Under the pieces are notes generated by a model, which worked only from the letters and a program-made list of their open reading frames with translations, did not search any database and was not told where the DNA came from. Positions 7,494-16,545 of a DNA stretch of 64,000 nucleotides are shown here, piece by piece. Both the position numbers and the translations under genes were made by a program. The stretch is from Desulfomicrobium orale DSM 12838 (GTDB taxonomy: Bacteria > Desulfobacterota > Desulfovibrionia > Desulfovibrionales > Desulfomicrobiaceae): NCBI RefSeq assembly GCF_001553625.1, contig NZ_CP014230.1, forward strand, positions 2,719,375 through 2,783,374, written 5' to 3'. Every line of letters starts with the position of its first letter. The stretch's first letter is position 1.

Positions 7494-9266
7494 CTATCCT
7501 CCGCTCTGCACCCGCCACAGTCCCGCATACACGCCTTCTTCGGCGATGAGCGAATCGTGCGTGCCGCGCTCTACGATGATCCCGTCCACCAGCACCACGA
7601 TTTCATCGCAGCTGCGGATGGTGGACAGGCGGTGAGCGATGGCCAGGGTGATGCGATCCTTGCGCAGTTCGCGCAGATTGTTCTGGATGATTTCCTCGGT
7701 GCGCGTGTCCACGCTGGATGTGGCCTCGTCCAGAATCAGAAATTCCGGGTCGCGCAGAAAGGCTCTGGCCAGGGAAATACGCTGCCGCTGTCCGCCGGAA
7801 AGTTTGACGCCCCGGTCGCCCACCAGGGTTTTGTAGCCGTCCGGCAGCTTGCTGATGAACTCGTCGGCCCCGGCCATGTGCGCGGCCTGCCGTACGGCTT
7901 CGTCCGACGCTTCAGGCAGGCTCAGCCGGATGTTCTCGCCGACGGTGCCGTGGAACAGATAGGGTTCCTGGGCCACATAGCCGATGCGTCCACGCCATGC
8001 GTCCAGCGTGATGCCCGGCAGAGGACGGCCGTCGACCAGAATTTCTCCGGACTCGGGTTCGTAATAGCGCAGCAGAAGCTTGGCCAGGGAACTTTTCCCC
8101 GCCCCTGTGGGACCGGCCACGCCCAGCACCTGTCCCCGCTTCAGGGAGAAGTCCACGCCGCAGAGCACCCTGCCTCTGCCGGGATAGGAAAAATGCAGAT
8201 CGCGGGCCTCGATCCGTGAAAGCGGCGCGGCCAGGGAAACGGCGTCGTCCCGGTCCCGGACCACGGGCTTCGCGTCGAAAATTTCATTGATGCGCACGGC
8301 TGATGCCTCGGCCTGCTGGATCTGGTTGATGAGCACACCCAGCACGAAGAGCGGCAGAATCAGGCGCATGGACATGAGCACGAAGGTGGTGAAATCCCCC
8401 ACCGTGGGACCGGCTCCGGAAAAGGTCATCCAGCCGCCCAGGCCGATCAGGAGCGCGTAGGCACTCCCGGCCACGGCGTAGAGCAGCGGAATGAACCGGG
8501 CCCGCTCGCGGGAGGCCTGGATGGCCGCGTCGCGGTACTCTTCCGAACGCGTGCGGATACGCCCGATCTGGTGGGTCTGGGCTGAATAGGCCTGAATCAC
8601 GTTCATGCCCTGAAGGTTGTTTTCCAAAATGGCGTTGATCTCGCCCACGGCCCGCCTGGCCCGGTGATACTGCGGAGACACGCGGGTGGCGAAAAAACGC
8701 ACGGCCCACACGGCCAGCGGCGTGGGCACCAAAAGCAGGAGAGCCAGATGCCAGTCCATCCAGAACAGAATGCCGTACACCCCGGCAAAGGTGATGACCA
8801 GACGCACGATGCTGGTGGAGGTGTCGGCGAAGAAGCGTTCCAGATTGTCTACGTCCGAAGCCAGCACGGCCATGACATCGCCCGTCCGGCGGGATTCGAA
8901 ATACGACACGTCCAGAGTCTGCGCGTGGGCATACAGACTGACCCGCAGATCGTGCCGGATTTTCTGGGCCGCGCTGTCCAGACAGTAGTCGCTCAGGCTC
9001 TGAAACACGGCCAGTCCGGCGAAAGTGCCCAGCACCAGCAGGCCCGCCCAGACAAATTCTTCCGGTCCCAGATGGCGGCCATCGCGCAGGGCTCCGGTCA
9101 CCGTATCCACGACCCGGCCCACCACCAGCATGGGCAGCAGATCAAAGAAACGGGCGCAGGCGTTGGCCGCCAGACCGGAAAATATGCGGGCCCTGTACGG
9201 CCCGGCGAAACGGATCAGGCGCCACAGGGATCTTCCCAGAACGCGGGTTTTCGGCGTGTTCGGCAT
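7494..9266 (-). CDS. ABC exporter, fused membrane and ATPase domains (MsbA-like)
   Basis: A 590-residue half-transporter. Six membrane helices occupy about residues 25-320. The ATPase domain follows with Walker A GPTGAGKSS (about 375), signature LSGGQRQRISLAR and Walker B FLILDEATSS, so it should hydrolyse ATP. Such homodimers or heterodimers export lipids, peptides or drugs across the inner membrane. It lies between a GIY-YIG gene and the HAD phosphatase on the same strand, which gives no clue to the cargo. It is separate from the island exporter at 21820-23670. Confidence 0.92.
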   Translation of the reverse strand: MPNTPKTRVLGRSLWRLIRFAGPYRARIFSGLAANACARFFDLLPMLVVGRVVDTVTGALRDGRHLGPEEFVWAGLLVLGTFAGLAVFQSLSDYCLDSAAQKIRHDLRVSLYAHAQTLDVSYFESRRTGDVMAVLASDVDNLERFFADTSTSIVRLVITFAGVYGILFWMDWHLALLLLVPTPLAVWAVRFFATRVSPQYHRARRAVGEINAILENNLQGMNVIQAYSAQTHQIGRIRTRSEEYRDAAIQASRERARFIPLLYAVAGSAYALLIGLGGWMTFSGAGPTVGDFTTFVLMSMRLILPLFVLGVLINQIQQAEASAVRINEIFDAKPVVRDRDDAVSLAAPLSRIEARDLHFSYPGRGRVLCGVDFSLKRGQVLGVAGPTGAGKSSLAKLLLRYYEPESGEILVDGRPLPGITLDAWRGRIGYVAQEPYLFHGTVGENIRLSLPEASDEAVRQAAHMAGADEFISKLPDGYKTLVGDRGVKLSGGQRQRISLARAFLRDPEFLILDEATSSVDTRTEEIIQNNLRELRKDRITLAIAHRLSTIRSCDEIVVLVDGIIVERGTHDSLIAEEGVYAGLWRVQSGG

Positions 9267-9293
9267 GATGTTTTCCTGAAAAGTCCGCCGCGC

Positions 9294-9566
9294 CTACTCC
9301 GCGGGCAGGCTGAAGCGCCCTTGCGACAGGGCCAGTTTGTGTTTTCTGGGCAGGGATTTGATGCGCCGCTCCAGAGACAGGGCGGCGGATCTGGATCCGG
9401 CCGGAGCCCAAAAGACAAGGGTCAGCGGTCCGCGCCCGCGCAGGTATCTGGCCGCTCTGGGGCCGGAGCGCGCGTGCTCGGCGAAGCGCCTGGACACGTC
9501 GGTGGTGATGCCCGTGTAGAGGCTGCCGTCGGCGCAGCGGATGATGTAAATGAACCAGGCAGTCAC
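9294..9566 (-). CDS. GIY-YIG domain protein (UPF0213-type)
   Basis: A 90-residue protein consisting of one GIY-YIG nuclease-like domain: YIIRCADGSLYTGIT at residues 7-21, the conserved Arg in DVSRRFAEH and a Glu near residue 66 in SLERRIKS. This matches the YhbQ/UPF0213 family of small proteins linked to DNA repair, whose activity is poorly known. Its ATG overlaps the stop of the preceding hemolysin III gene by 4 bases (ATGA), so translation is coupled. Confidence 0.88.
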   Translation of the reverse strand: MTAWFIYIIRCADGSLYTGITTDVSRRFAEHARSGPRAARYLRGRGPLTLVFWAPAGSRSAALSLERRIKSLPRKHKLALSQGRFSLPAE

Positions 9567-10204
9567 GATGCGGGAAGGGTGTAGAGCACGGAGAAAAAAT
9601 GCATGACGCTGCCCGCGACCACGAAGAGATGCCAGATGGCGTGATTATACGGCAGCCGCCGCCAGACGTAGAAAATGACGCCCAGGCTGTAGATCAGCCC
9701 GCCCAGGGCCAGAAAAACAAGACTCGCGGCCGGGAGGCTGGAGAAAATCTCCCTGCCGGCCAGCAGACACAGCCAGCCCATGCCCAGATAAACGGCCAGA
9801 GACAGACGCTTGAAGCGGTACACGAAAAAGCATTTCAGAATCACGCCGGCGGCGGCCAGTCCCCAGATTGTCCCGAAAATGGTCCATCCCACGGGGCCGC
9901 GCAGGCACACCAGCATGAACGGCGTGTACGTGCCCGCGATGAGCAGAAAAATAGCGCAATGGTCCAGAGTCTTCAGCACGCGTCTGGCCCGGACGGCGGG
10001 GATGGAATGGTACAGGGTGGAAGCCAGATAAAGCAGGACGAGCGTTGCACCGAAAATGGAGAAACTGACAACATGCCAGGCGGTTCCTGCGGACACGGCG
10101 GCCACCACCAGCACGGGCAGGGCGGCGATGGCCAGGCCCGTGGCGACGGCGTGAGTCACGCTGTTGGCGATCTCCTCACCCGGGGAATGTGTCCGTTCCG
10201 CCAT
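9563..10204 (-). CDS. Hemolysin III / PAQR-family membrane protein
   Basis: A 213-residue protein with about seven membrane helices. Conserved PAQR (YqfA/hemolysin III) motifs are visible: the ASTLYHS region near residue 63, LDHCAIFLLIAGTYTPF near residue 80, and the final HAIWHLFVVAGSVMHFF. These His and Asp residues bind a metal in the family, which includes proposed ceramidase-like hydrolases and membrane-homeostasis proteins. AAGGAG precedes the ATG at 10204. A longer upstream frame exists but overlaps the NYN gene and is not needed. Confidence 0.88.
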   Translation of the reverse strand: MAERTHSPGEEIANSVTHAVATGLAIAALPVLVVAAVSAGTAWHVVSFSIFGATLVLLYLASTLYHSIPAVRARRVLKTLDHCAIFLLIAGTYTPFMLVCLRGPVGWTIFGTIWGLAAAGVILKCFFVYRFKRLSLAVYLGMGWLCLLAGREIFSSLPAASLVFLALGGLIYSLGVIFYVWRRLPYNHAIWHLFVVAGSVMHFFSVLYTLPAS

Positions 10205-10229
10205 CTCCGCTCTCCTTGCCCGTCCGCTG

Positions 10230-10850
10230 TCAGGCCTTGTCTTCGGTTTCCCGGTAGGTATTGTCCACTTCCTCCCAGAAATCGTTGATCCAGTGGATGC
10301 GGTCCGCCCGGCATTGCAGTTCGGAAGCGACGCCGTCCCGGAAAACCACCAGCTCAATGGTTTTTCCCTGCTCGGAGAGGTGCTCCACCACATCCAGCAG
10401 ATCCGAGTCCCCGGAGGACAAAAGCAGCGTATCGTACTGGTGCTGATAAATGAGGGACAAGGTGGCAATGCCCACATCCACGCCCTTCTGGATTTCGTTG
10501 AACACCTTGTGCGTGAGATCTCCGTTCTGGTTCTGACAGCGAAGCTGCACTTTCTGCCCGCATTCCTCGCAATAGGCCTTGTCCGCGCGCTGCTGCTTCA
10601 GACTGTAGAATTTGGTGATGATCTTGGGACCGATGGGCGGACCGCTGCGCAGCCAGTGGTGAAAGTTGTCCTGAGCCTCGCTGGTCGGCTGGGGTATGGA
10701 ATTGAGATAATAGGCCCTCCATATGGGACCGCTCTGTTCCAGATACTGACGCAGACGCAGATAGCTGAATTCGTAACCGCTGCGTACACTGTGACGGGCG
10801 TTGAAAAGATAACCGGCGTCGATAAGCCAGAGTTTGCGTTTTTCAGTCAT
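10230..10850 (-). CDS. NYN-domain (LabA/PIN-like) putative ribonuclease with a Cys insertion
   Basis: A 206-residue protein with a NYN domain. Acidic residues expected for the metal site appear in LWLIDAGYLF (Asp near residue 11) and LLLSSGDSDLLDVV (Asp near 148 and 152), with KGVDVGIATL before them (Asp near 128). Between them, around residues 92-105, lies an insertion with CEECG and a third Cys, which looks like a small zinc-binding loop. NYN proteins are usually RNases or RNA-binding regulators; no target is known here. It is first in a minus-strand run and its upstream region is unusually AT-rich for this genome. Confidence 0.8.
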   Translation of the reverse strand: MTEKRKLWLIDAGYLFNARHSVRSGYEFSYLRLRQYLEQSGPIWRAYYLNSIPQPTSEAQDNFHHWLRSGPPIGPKIITKFYSLKQQRADKAYCEECGQKVQLRCQNQNGDLTHKVFNEIQKGVDVGIATLSLIYQHQYDTLLLSSGDSDLLDVVEHLSEQGKTIELVVFRDGVASELQCRADRIHWINDFWEEVDNTYRETEDKA

Positions 10851-11040
10851 GTATTTTCCCGGAAATTTCCTGTTCAGTTTATTTTTATTTCTTGAAAATC
10901 CACATCAATACAGATTTCAGATAAATATGTTACAGAGACAATACATATTAAAAAATATACTTATTTTATTGCAAATGAGTAATGAAGTGGAAATTTGTAT
11001 CCCTCACATCTCGATGGACCATTCCACCGTGTCCCGGCCG
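10851..11040. other. AT-rich intergenic region
   Basis: About 190 bases between the M24 peptidase stop and the NYN start, strikingly AT-rich from 10860 to 10980 compared with the flanking genes. It must hold the promoter for the minus-strand NYN gene. I found no convincing terminator or operator and no short gene. Confidence 0.4.
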
Positions 11041-12261
11041 TCACGCTGAGAAAAGCGGCCCCCGCTCCTCTCCGGTCAGGCATTCTCCGCCCTGCGGCGT
11101 AACCACAAAAGTATTTTCCACGCCGACCATACCCAGGCCGGGAATGCCCATTTTCGGTTCCACGGCCAGAACCATGTTCTCTTCCAGCGGAGTGTCGAAA
11201 GATGGCGCGACAACCGGCCACTCGTCAACGGCCAGGCCGATGCCGTGCCCCAGAAAGCCGACCTTGTTCCGCCCAAGGCCCATGAACCCCTCGGCCAGAC
11301 CGTTTTGCAGGGCTATTTTCACGCAGTCCCGGTACAGTTCGGCGGGCACGGTTCCGGGCTTCAGCCGGGAAGCCAGATATTCGTGGATTTGCAGGCAGAA
11401 ATCCTGAGCCCGGTCGGCCTCCTCGGAAACGGCATCCTCCCCGGCCCAGTAGATCAGGGTCTTGTCCGTGTGATAGCCTTCAAGACAGAACCCGCAGTCC
11501 ACGGCCAGAGGCTCCGCGCGATTCCAGACCTTGCCCGCGTAGCCCGGAAAAGGCAGGGCCGGATGCTCGCCGCGCACGCCAAGAGGTCCGTTGAACGCGC
11601 CGGGATAATTGCCGGAATCTCCGGCCGCCACATGGCCCAGAAAAATCTCCTCGCCGGGATTCTGCATACGCATCATGCCCTGGTGGCCGTGCCCGAAGAA
11701 TACTTTCCACACGGCCAGGCCGACTTCCCGCTCGGTCATGCCCGGGCGGATGCGTCCGGCCAGAGCGATCAGAGCCTGATTGTGCCGCGCACCGGCCAGC
11801 CGCATCTTGCGCAGTTCCCAGGCAGTCTTCACGGCGCGGGTCCGGTGCAGGGCCATGTCCGCCGCGACGAAATTCACCCCGGGAACTTTCTCTTTAAGCA
11901 TCTCGCCCAGAGACCAGGGCAGCCCGGCCATCTCCACGCCCGCGCAGGAGCCGAAAGGTGTGCCGCATTCCCGCAGCAGGCCGGAAATCTGGGAATAGGA
12001 CTTGTATTCCAGAATGTTCTGCAGGGGCGAGTCCATTTCCGCCCGCTCGAACCCCCGGCGGCACAGCAGAACCGGTTCGCCGTCCAGAGGCAGCCAGAGC
12101 AGACCGTTCACCCAGGCCCCGCTCAGATAGTAGACCGCCGGACGGGAAAAAATCAGCATGCCGGACGCGTCCGGACGGCATTCGTTCAGGTGCCGGCGAA
12201 GTCTGGCCGCGCGGTCCCGGACTTCAGAGAGGGGCATGCGCTCCAGAGAAACAAAGGTCAT
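11041..12261 (-). CDS. M24-family metallopeptidase (Xaa-Pro aminopeptidase-like)
   Basis: A 406-residue protein with a creatinase-type N-terminal domain (about 1-150) and an M24 pita-bread domain. Metal-binding residues are seen in the order expected for the family: Asp in LAVDCGFCLEGYHTDKT (two Asp), His in GFLGHGIGLAVDEWP, Glu in LAVEPKMG and a final Glu in VGVENTFVV. These enzymes remove N-terminal residues before proline or act on related substrates in the cytoplasm. The ATG at 12261 overlaps the stop of mqnC by 4 bases, so the two are coupled; the longer upstream frame is a shadow of mqnC. Confidence 0.9.
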   Translation of the reverse strand: MTFVSLERMPLSEVRDRAARLRRHLNECRPDASGMLIFSRPAVYYLSGAWVNGLLWLPLDGEPVLLCRRGFERAEMDSPLQNILEYKSYSQISGLLRECGTPFGSCAGVEMAGLPWSLGEMLKEKVPGVNFVAADMALHRTRAVKTAWELRKMRLAGARHNQALIALAGRIRPGMTEREVGLAVWKVFFGHGHQGMMRMQNPGEEIFLGHVAAGDSGNYPGAFNGPLGVRGEHPALPFPGYAGKVWNRAEPLAVDCGFCLEGYHTDKTLIYWAGEDAVSEEADRAQDFCLQIHEYLASRLKPGTVPAELYRDCVKIALQNGLAEGFMGLGRNKVGFLGHGIGLAVDEWPVVAPSFDTPLEENMVLAVEPKMGIPGLGMVGVENTFVVTPQGGECLTGEERGPLFSA

Positions 12262-13292
12262 GGCTGCTCCTCGCGCAGGGTATAGTCCATGGTCCGGCGG
12301 CGAGGGACGAAACCCGCCCGCTCCACCAGACTTTTCAGCTCCGCCTCGGGCAGACGGAAGTGCACGCCCGTGGCCGCCACCACATTTTCCTCCAGCATGG
12401 TGGAGCCGAAATCGTTGGCCCCCCAGAACAGAGCCAGCTGGCCGATGCGCGGCCCCTGCGTGACCCAGGACGCCTGGATATTCTCGATGTTGTCCAGATA
12501 CAGGCGGCACAGGGCCAGAAACTTCAGGTACTCGTCGGACGAGGCCTCGGGCATTTCCATGCGCGTGTTCCGGGGCTGAAAAGTCCACGGGATAAAAGCC
12601 GTGAACCCGCCCGTGCGGTCCTGCACCTCACGCAGGCGGTCCAGATGCTCCACCCGCTGGTCGAAAGTCTCGCCCTGGCCGAACATCATGGTCGCGGTGG
12701 TGCGCATGCCCAGGCCGTGGGCCGTCTCCATGACCGAAAGCCACTGGTCCGCCGTGCACTTGTGCGGCGAGACCCGGCCGCGTACCGCATCCACCAGGAT
12801 TTCCGCGCCGCCGCCGGGCATGGAGTCCAGCCCCGCGGCCATGAGGTCCGCGAGAATGCCTGCCACGGGCCGGTCCTCCCGCTCGCTCAGAAAGTGAACT
12901 TCCGTGGGTGAAAAGCCGTGCACGGCCACGCCCGGGAAATGTTCCTTCAGCGTGCGCAGAAGCCCGGTGTAGTAGGACAGCGGCAAATCCGGATTCATCC
13001 CGCCCTGAAGCAGAATCTGGTACCCGCCCGAGTCCACGGTTTCCTGAATCTTGGCCAGGATTTCCTCCGTGCTCAGCACGTAGCCGCCCATCTCTCCCGG
13101 CCCCTTGAAAAACGCGCAGAATTTGCACCCGGATGTGCAGATATTGGTATAGTTGATGTTGCGGTCTACGATGTAGGTCACGATGTTTTCGGGGTGCATC
13201 TCCAGACGCCGCTGATGCGCCAGAGCACCCAGCGAAAAAACCGTGTTCATGTCCCAGATGTAGCGGGCCTCGTGCATGGACAGACGCTTCAT
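12258..13292 (-). CDS. mqnC: Radical SAM cyclic dehypoxanthinyl futalosine synthase
   Basis: A 344-residue radical SAM enzyme. The cluster motif CTSGCKFC (CX3CX2C) lies near residue 55 after NINYTNI, followed by LLQGGMNP and the HGFSPTEV block typical of the MqnC/MqnE/CofGH group. The spacing and the GGGAEILVD segment fit MqnC, which cyclizes dehypoxanthine futalosine in the futalosine route to menaquinone. The ATG at 13292 has GAGG 8 bases upstream; an ATG two codons earlier is possible. It is coupled to an M24 peptidase. MqnE is the main alternative. Confidence 0.85.
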   Translation of the reverse strand: MKRLSMHEARYIWDMNTVFSLGALAHQRRLEMHPENIVTYIVDRNINYTNICTSGCKFCAFFKGPGEMGGYVLSTEEILAKIQETVDSGGYQILLQGGMNPDLPLSYYTGLLRTLKEHFPGVAVHGFSPTEVHFLSEREDRPVAGILADLMAAGLDSMPGGGAEILVDAVRGRVSPHKCTADQWLSVMETAHGLGMRTTATMMFGQGETFDQRVEHLDRLREVQDRTGGFTAFIPWTFQPRNTRMEMPEASSDEYLKFLALCRLYLDNIENIQASWVTQGPRIGQLALFWGANDFGSTMLEENVVAATGVHFRLPEAELKSLVERAGFVPRRRTMDYTLREEQP

Positions 13293-13415
13293 GACCATTT
13301 CCTCAATGAATAGCGGCGGGTGCGGCAGTGCTAGCGTCTGCGCCGCTTGCAGGTCAAGGACCGGGCCTTGCAAAAAAACGGCCCCTGTGCTTGGAATCCA
13401 ACCCGCGAGGACACC

Positions 13416-13871
13416 ATGACCAATGTATTCGACTGCCGGATGTGCGGACACTGCTGCCAGGGACAGGGAGGCATCGTGGCTTCGGCCCCGGAGCAGGCCC
13501 GTCTGGCCGCATATCTGAACATGTCCGTGGACGATTTCCGCGCCGCCTACACCACGGCTCAGGGAAAAAAGACCGTATTACGCACCCGCGAGGACGGCTT
13601 CTGCATTTTCTTCGACCCGGCCACGGCGTGCACGGTACACGCGGCCAAACCCGATGTCTGCCGGGCCTGGCCTTTTTTCCGGGGCAATCTGGTGGACGCC
13701 ACCAGCTGGGAGCTGGCCCAGGATTACTGCCCGGGCATTACCGGCGGAAGCAGCCACGCCGAGTTCGCCCGCCAGGGCGTGCGCTACCTCAGGGAAAACG
13801 GGCTGGCCAAAACCGGACGGGAAGATGAGGCCAACGCCCTGAACATTTCCGATCTGGCGGAACAGGACTGA
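13416..13871 (+). CDS. YkgJ-family Cys-rich (probable Fe-S or Zn) protein
   Basis: A 151-residue protein of the YkgJ/UPF0153 family. The N-terminus FDCRMCGHCCQGQGG gives a tight Cys cluster. Further Cys occur at GFCIFF, ACTVHAAKPDVCRAWPFF and DYCPG. The pattern of about eight conserved Cys binds a metal or iron-sulfur cluster in the family; the reaction is unknown. The ATG at 13416 is preceded by GAGGA. Its stop shares one base with the start of the J-domain gene. Confidence 0.82.
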   Translation: MTNVFDCRMCGHCCQGQGGIVASAPEQARLAAYLNMSVDDFRAAYTTAQGKKTVLRTREDGFCIFFDPATACTVHAAKPDVCRAWPFFRGNLVDATSWELAQDYCPGITGGSSHAEFARQGVRYLRENGLAKTGREDEANALNISDLAEQD

Positions 13872-14581
13872 TGCGTCTGAGCGAGTGCTACGCTCTGCTG
13901 GAAGTCCCGCCCGAGGCGACCCTGGAAGAGATCAAGGTCAGCTACCGCAAGCTGGCCTTCAAATATCACCCGGACCTGAATCCGGACGACGCCCATGCGG
14001 CCCAGCGCTTTTCCCGCCTGAACCAGGCCTATGTTCTCCTGAAGGACCACCGCGCCCGCGGCGCGGAAAAAAAGACGTACACCGCCGAGGATATCCGTCA
14101 GGAGGAAGAGGCCAGGGCCGGAGCCAGGCCCGGCAGGTCCGACGCCTTCTTCTCCCGGCAGGAGGAAGTGCTGAAGGATATTCTAAGCGACCCCTTCGCC
14201 CGGCAGGTATTCGAGGATATTTTCAGCAGGCTGAAGCGCGGCGCGCCCCCCGGAGATATGCCGGGGCAGAGGACGGCCGGCCGCAACACCATCCGGAGCA
14301 AGGCCCCGTTCCAAAATCCGGGAAAAAATCTGTGGGCCGGTCTGAAAAACTGGGCCGTGCGCCAGCTCGACGACCGGCAGACCGTGCAGGTCCCCGTGCG
14401 CAGCCTCAGGCCCGGCACCACCCTTCGCGTGGATATCCGGCACCGCTTCGGAGAGCCGAAGAGCATCGAGGTCACACTGCCGCCGGATTTCGCGGCGGAC
14501 CGCCCCATCCGCCTCAAGGGCTTGGGCCGCGCTCTCGGCCCGTGGCGGGGCGATCTCTATCTGCGGCTTGTGGGGAAGTGA
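13871..14581 (+). CDS. J-domain protein (DnaJ-like, short)
   Basis: A 236-residue protein. An N-terminal J domain (about 1-65) has the HPD motif in KYHPDLNP needed to stimulate DnaK. There is no Gly/Phe region and no Cys-rich zinc domain. The C-terminal part (about 170-236) resembles a single DnaJ substrate-binding beta domain (VQVPVRSLRPGTTLRV, then RPIRLKGLG and GDLYLRL). It is therefore a type II or III cochaperone, not full-length DnaJ. It overlaps the YkgJ-family gene by one base (TGATG), suggesting a joint function such as metalloprotein maturation, which is inference. Confidence 0.85.
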   Translation: MRLSECYALLEVPPEATLEEIKVSYRKLAFKYHPDLNPDDAHAAQRFSRLNQAYVLLKDHRARGAEKKTYTAEDIRQEEEARAGARPGRSDAFFSRQEEVLKDILSDPFARQVFEDIFSRLKRGAPPGDMPGQRTAGRNTIRSKAPFQNPGKNLWAGLKNWAVRQLDDRQTVQVPVRSLRPGTTLRVDIRHRFGEPKSIEVTLPPDFAADRPIRLKGLGRALGPWRGDLYLRLVGK

Positions 14582-14752
14582 GCCGCCAGATGCAGCCACA
14601 GAAACATATAACGGCGATCCCGGCAGGAAAGTCTGCCTCAGAGTTCTTTTTCATCCCGCATCATTAATTGTGCCCGATACTTTGCGCGGCCCGCACAACA
14701 GCCGCTGACCAGGGCAAGACATCCACACGGCACAAAACCATGAGGAGTAACT

Positions 14753-16078
14753 ATGAACATATGCATTGTCGGAACCGGTTATGTGGGGCTCGTGTCCGCG
14801 GCCTGCTTCGCGGAAATGGGCAATATGGTCACCTGCGTGGACATCAACGAAAACGTGGTGGACCGGCTCAAAAAAAGCGAAGTCCATATTTACGAGCCCG
14901 GCCTGGAGGAACTGGTCCGGCGTAACGCCAGGGAAGGACGCCTGACCTTCACCACCGAGTTGACCGAGGGCCTGAAGGACAGCCTGTTCGTGTTCTGCTG
15001 CGTGGGCACTCCCGAAGGCGACGACGGCAGCGCCGATCTGCGCTATGTGCAGCAGGTGGCGCGGGATGTGGGCCGGACCATGACCGGCTATACCATCATC
15101 GTGGACAAATCCACGGTGCCCGTGGGCACGGCAGACCAGGTCCGGGCTATTGTGAACGAGGAACTCGCCAAACGCGGCGTGGAGATCGAATTCGATGTGG
15201 TCTCCAATCCCGAATTTCTGAAGGAAGGCGACGCGGTCAACGACTTCATGAAGCCGGACCGGGTGGTCGTGGGCACGGACAACGTACGCACGGCCGAGCT
15301 GCTGAAAACCCTGTACGCGCCCTACGCCCGCAGCCGGGAAAAACTCATCGTCATGGGCGTGCGCAGCGCGGAAATGACCAAGTATGCGGCCAACTGCATG
15401 CTGGCCACCAAGATCTCCTTCATCAACGAAATCGCCAACATCTGCGAGCAGGTCGGAGCCGATGTACGCGAAGTGCGCCGGGGCATCGGTGCGGACCACC
15501 GCATCGGCTACCAGTTCATCTATCCGGGCGTGGGCTACGGCGGCTCCTGCTTTCCCAAGGACGTGAAGGCCCTTATCCGCACGGCCACCGGGGCGGGTTG
15601 CAATCCGCAGCTCCTGTCCGCCGTGGACGAGGTCAACGACCGGCAGAAGCTGGTCATCGCCCGCAAGATCGAAGCATATTTCAGCGAACAGGGCGGCGTG
15701 TCCGGCAAGATTCTGGCCCTGTGGGGTCTGGCCTTCAAGGCCAACACCGACGACATGCGCGAGGCTCCGTCCCTGGAACTGATCCGGTATCTGACGGAAC
15801 GCGGCATGCGCGTACGTGCCTTCGACCCGGTGGCCGGCTCCAATGCCCGCCGCATCCTGGCCGACAACCCGCTGGTGGAGATCTGCGACGACCAGTACGC
15901 TCCTCTGGAAGGTGCTTCGGCTCTGGCCGTGGTCACGGAATGGAACCAGTTCAGGAATCCGGATTTCGCCCGAATCAAAAAGGAGCTTCAGGCCCCGCTG
16001 CTGTTCGACGGCCGCAATCTGTACTCGCCGCAGCTCATGGCTGCCGAGGGCTTCGCCTACTTCTCCGTGGGCAGATAG
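14753..16078 (+). CDS. ugd: UDP-glucose 6-dehydrogenase
   Basis: A 441-residue enzyme that oxidizes UDP-glucose to UDP-glucuronate with NAD. The Rossmann start MNICIVGTGYVGLV, the CCVGTP segment near residue 83 and the catalytic Cys in GGSCFPKDV (about residue 264) are all present. The C-terminal UDP-binding domain contains LWGLAFKANTDDMREAPS. GAGGAG precedes the start. UDP-glucuronate feeds lipopolysaccharide or exopolysaccharide synthesis, which fits the glycan genes 2-11 kb downstream, though it is not in their operon. A strong stem-loop follows the gene. Confidence 0.96.
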   Translation: MNICIVGTGYVGLVSAACFAEMGNMVTCVDINENVVDRLKKSEVHIYEPGLEELVRRNAREGRLTFTTELTEGLKDSLFVFCCVGTPEGDDGSADLRYVQQVARDVGRTMTGYTIIVDKSTVPVGTADQVRAIVNEELAKRGVEIEFDVVSNPEFLKEGDAVNDFMKPDRVVVGTDNVRTAELLKTLYAPYARSREKLIVMGVRSAEMTKYAANCMLATKISFINEIANICEQVGADVREVRRGIGADHRIGYQFIYPGVGYGGSCFPKDVKALIRTATGAGCNPQLLSAVDEVNDRQKLVIARKIEAYFSEQGGVSGKILALWGLAFKANTDDMREAPSLELIRYLTERGMRVRAFDPVAGSNARRILADNPLVEICDDQYAPLEGASALAVVTEWNQFRNPDFARIKKELQAPLLFDGRNLYSPQLMAAEGFAYFSVGR

Positions 16079-16113
16079 GATCGCCGTCTCCGGACATCCC
16101 CCTCAATCCGGCG

Positions 16114-16146
16114 CATCCCCGGCGTCTCAACAGGCCGCCGGGGATG
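16114..16146. terminator. Stem-loop between convergent ugd and ferredoxin
   Basis: A perfect 11-bp stem (16114-16124 with 16136-16146) around an 11-base loop. No T tract follows on either strand, so termination efficiency is uncertain; its place between convergent genes suggests a shared terminator or 3' end protector. Confidence 0.5.
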
Positions 16147-16184
16147 TGAAGGCATTTCCCAATCCGGTCCATCCGTACCCACTT

Positions 16185-16379
16185 TCAGATGATATCGATA
16201 CAATCATCCGGGCAATAGGCCACGGCCTTTCTGGCCAGTTCCGCGTCGCAGGGGTTGGCCCGCACTTCGGCCACCTGGGCGCTCTCGTCGAACGCGAATA
16301 CCTCCGGCGCCACCTCCACGCAGGCCATGCACCCGGAGCAGCACGGCCGGTTCACGGCCACTTCCACCAGCTCAGCCAC
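16185..16379 (-). CDS. Ferredoxin, single [4Fe-4S] (or [3Fe-4S]) cluster
   Basis: A 64-residue acidic ferredoxin. Cluster ligands are Cys14-x2-Cys17-x2-Cys20 in CCSGCMAC and a distal Cys before Pro in YCPDDC near residue 56, with the APEVFAFDE segment characteristic of Desulfovibrio ferredoxin I-type proteins. It carries low-potential electrons in the cytoplasm. Translation starts at GTG (16379), directly preceded by GGAGGAGCT. The gene is isolated on the minus strand. Confidence 0.93.
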   Translation of the reverse strand: MAELVEVAVNRPCCSGCMACVEVAPEVFAFDESAQVAEVRANPCDAELARKAVAYCPDDCIDII

Positions 16380-16545
16380 AGCTCCTCCGCTTTTTGAAAA
16401 AAATCAGCGGCAATGCCGCTTCTTCCGCGCCGTATACTTCCATCCGCGCAAACCTCAAACCGTGCGCCTTGCCTCCCGCCGGGGGCCATATTATGCCTGC
16501 GCCACTTTACGCCGGGGCGCAGTTCCGGCAGCACAAGGAGACATC

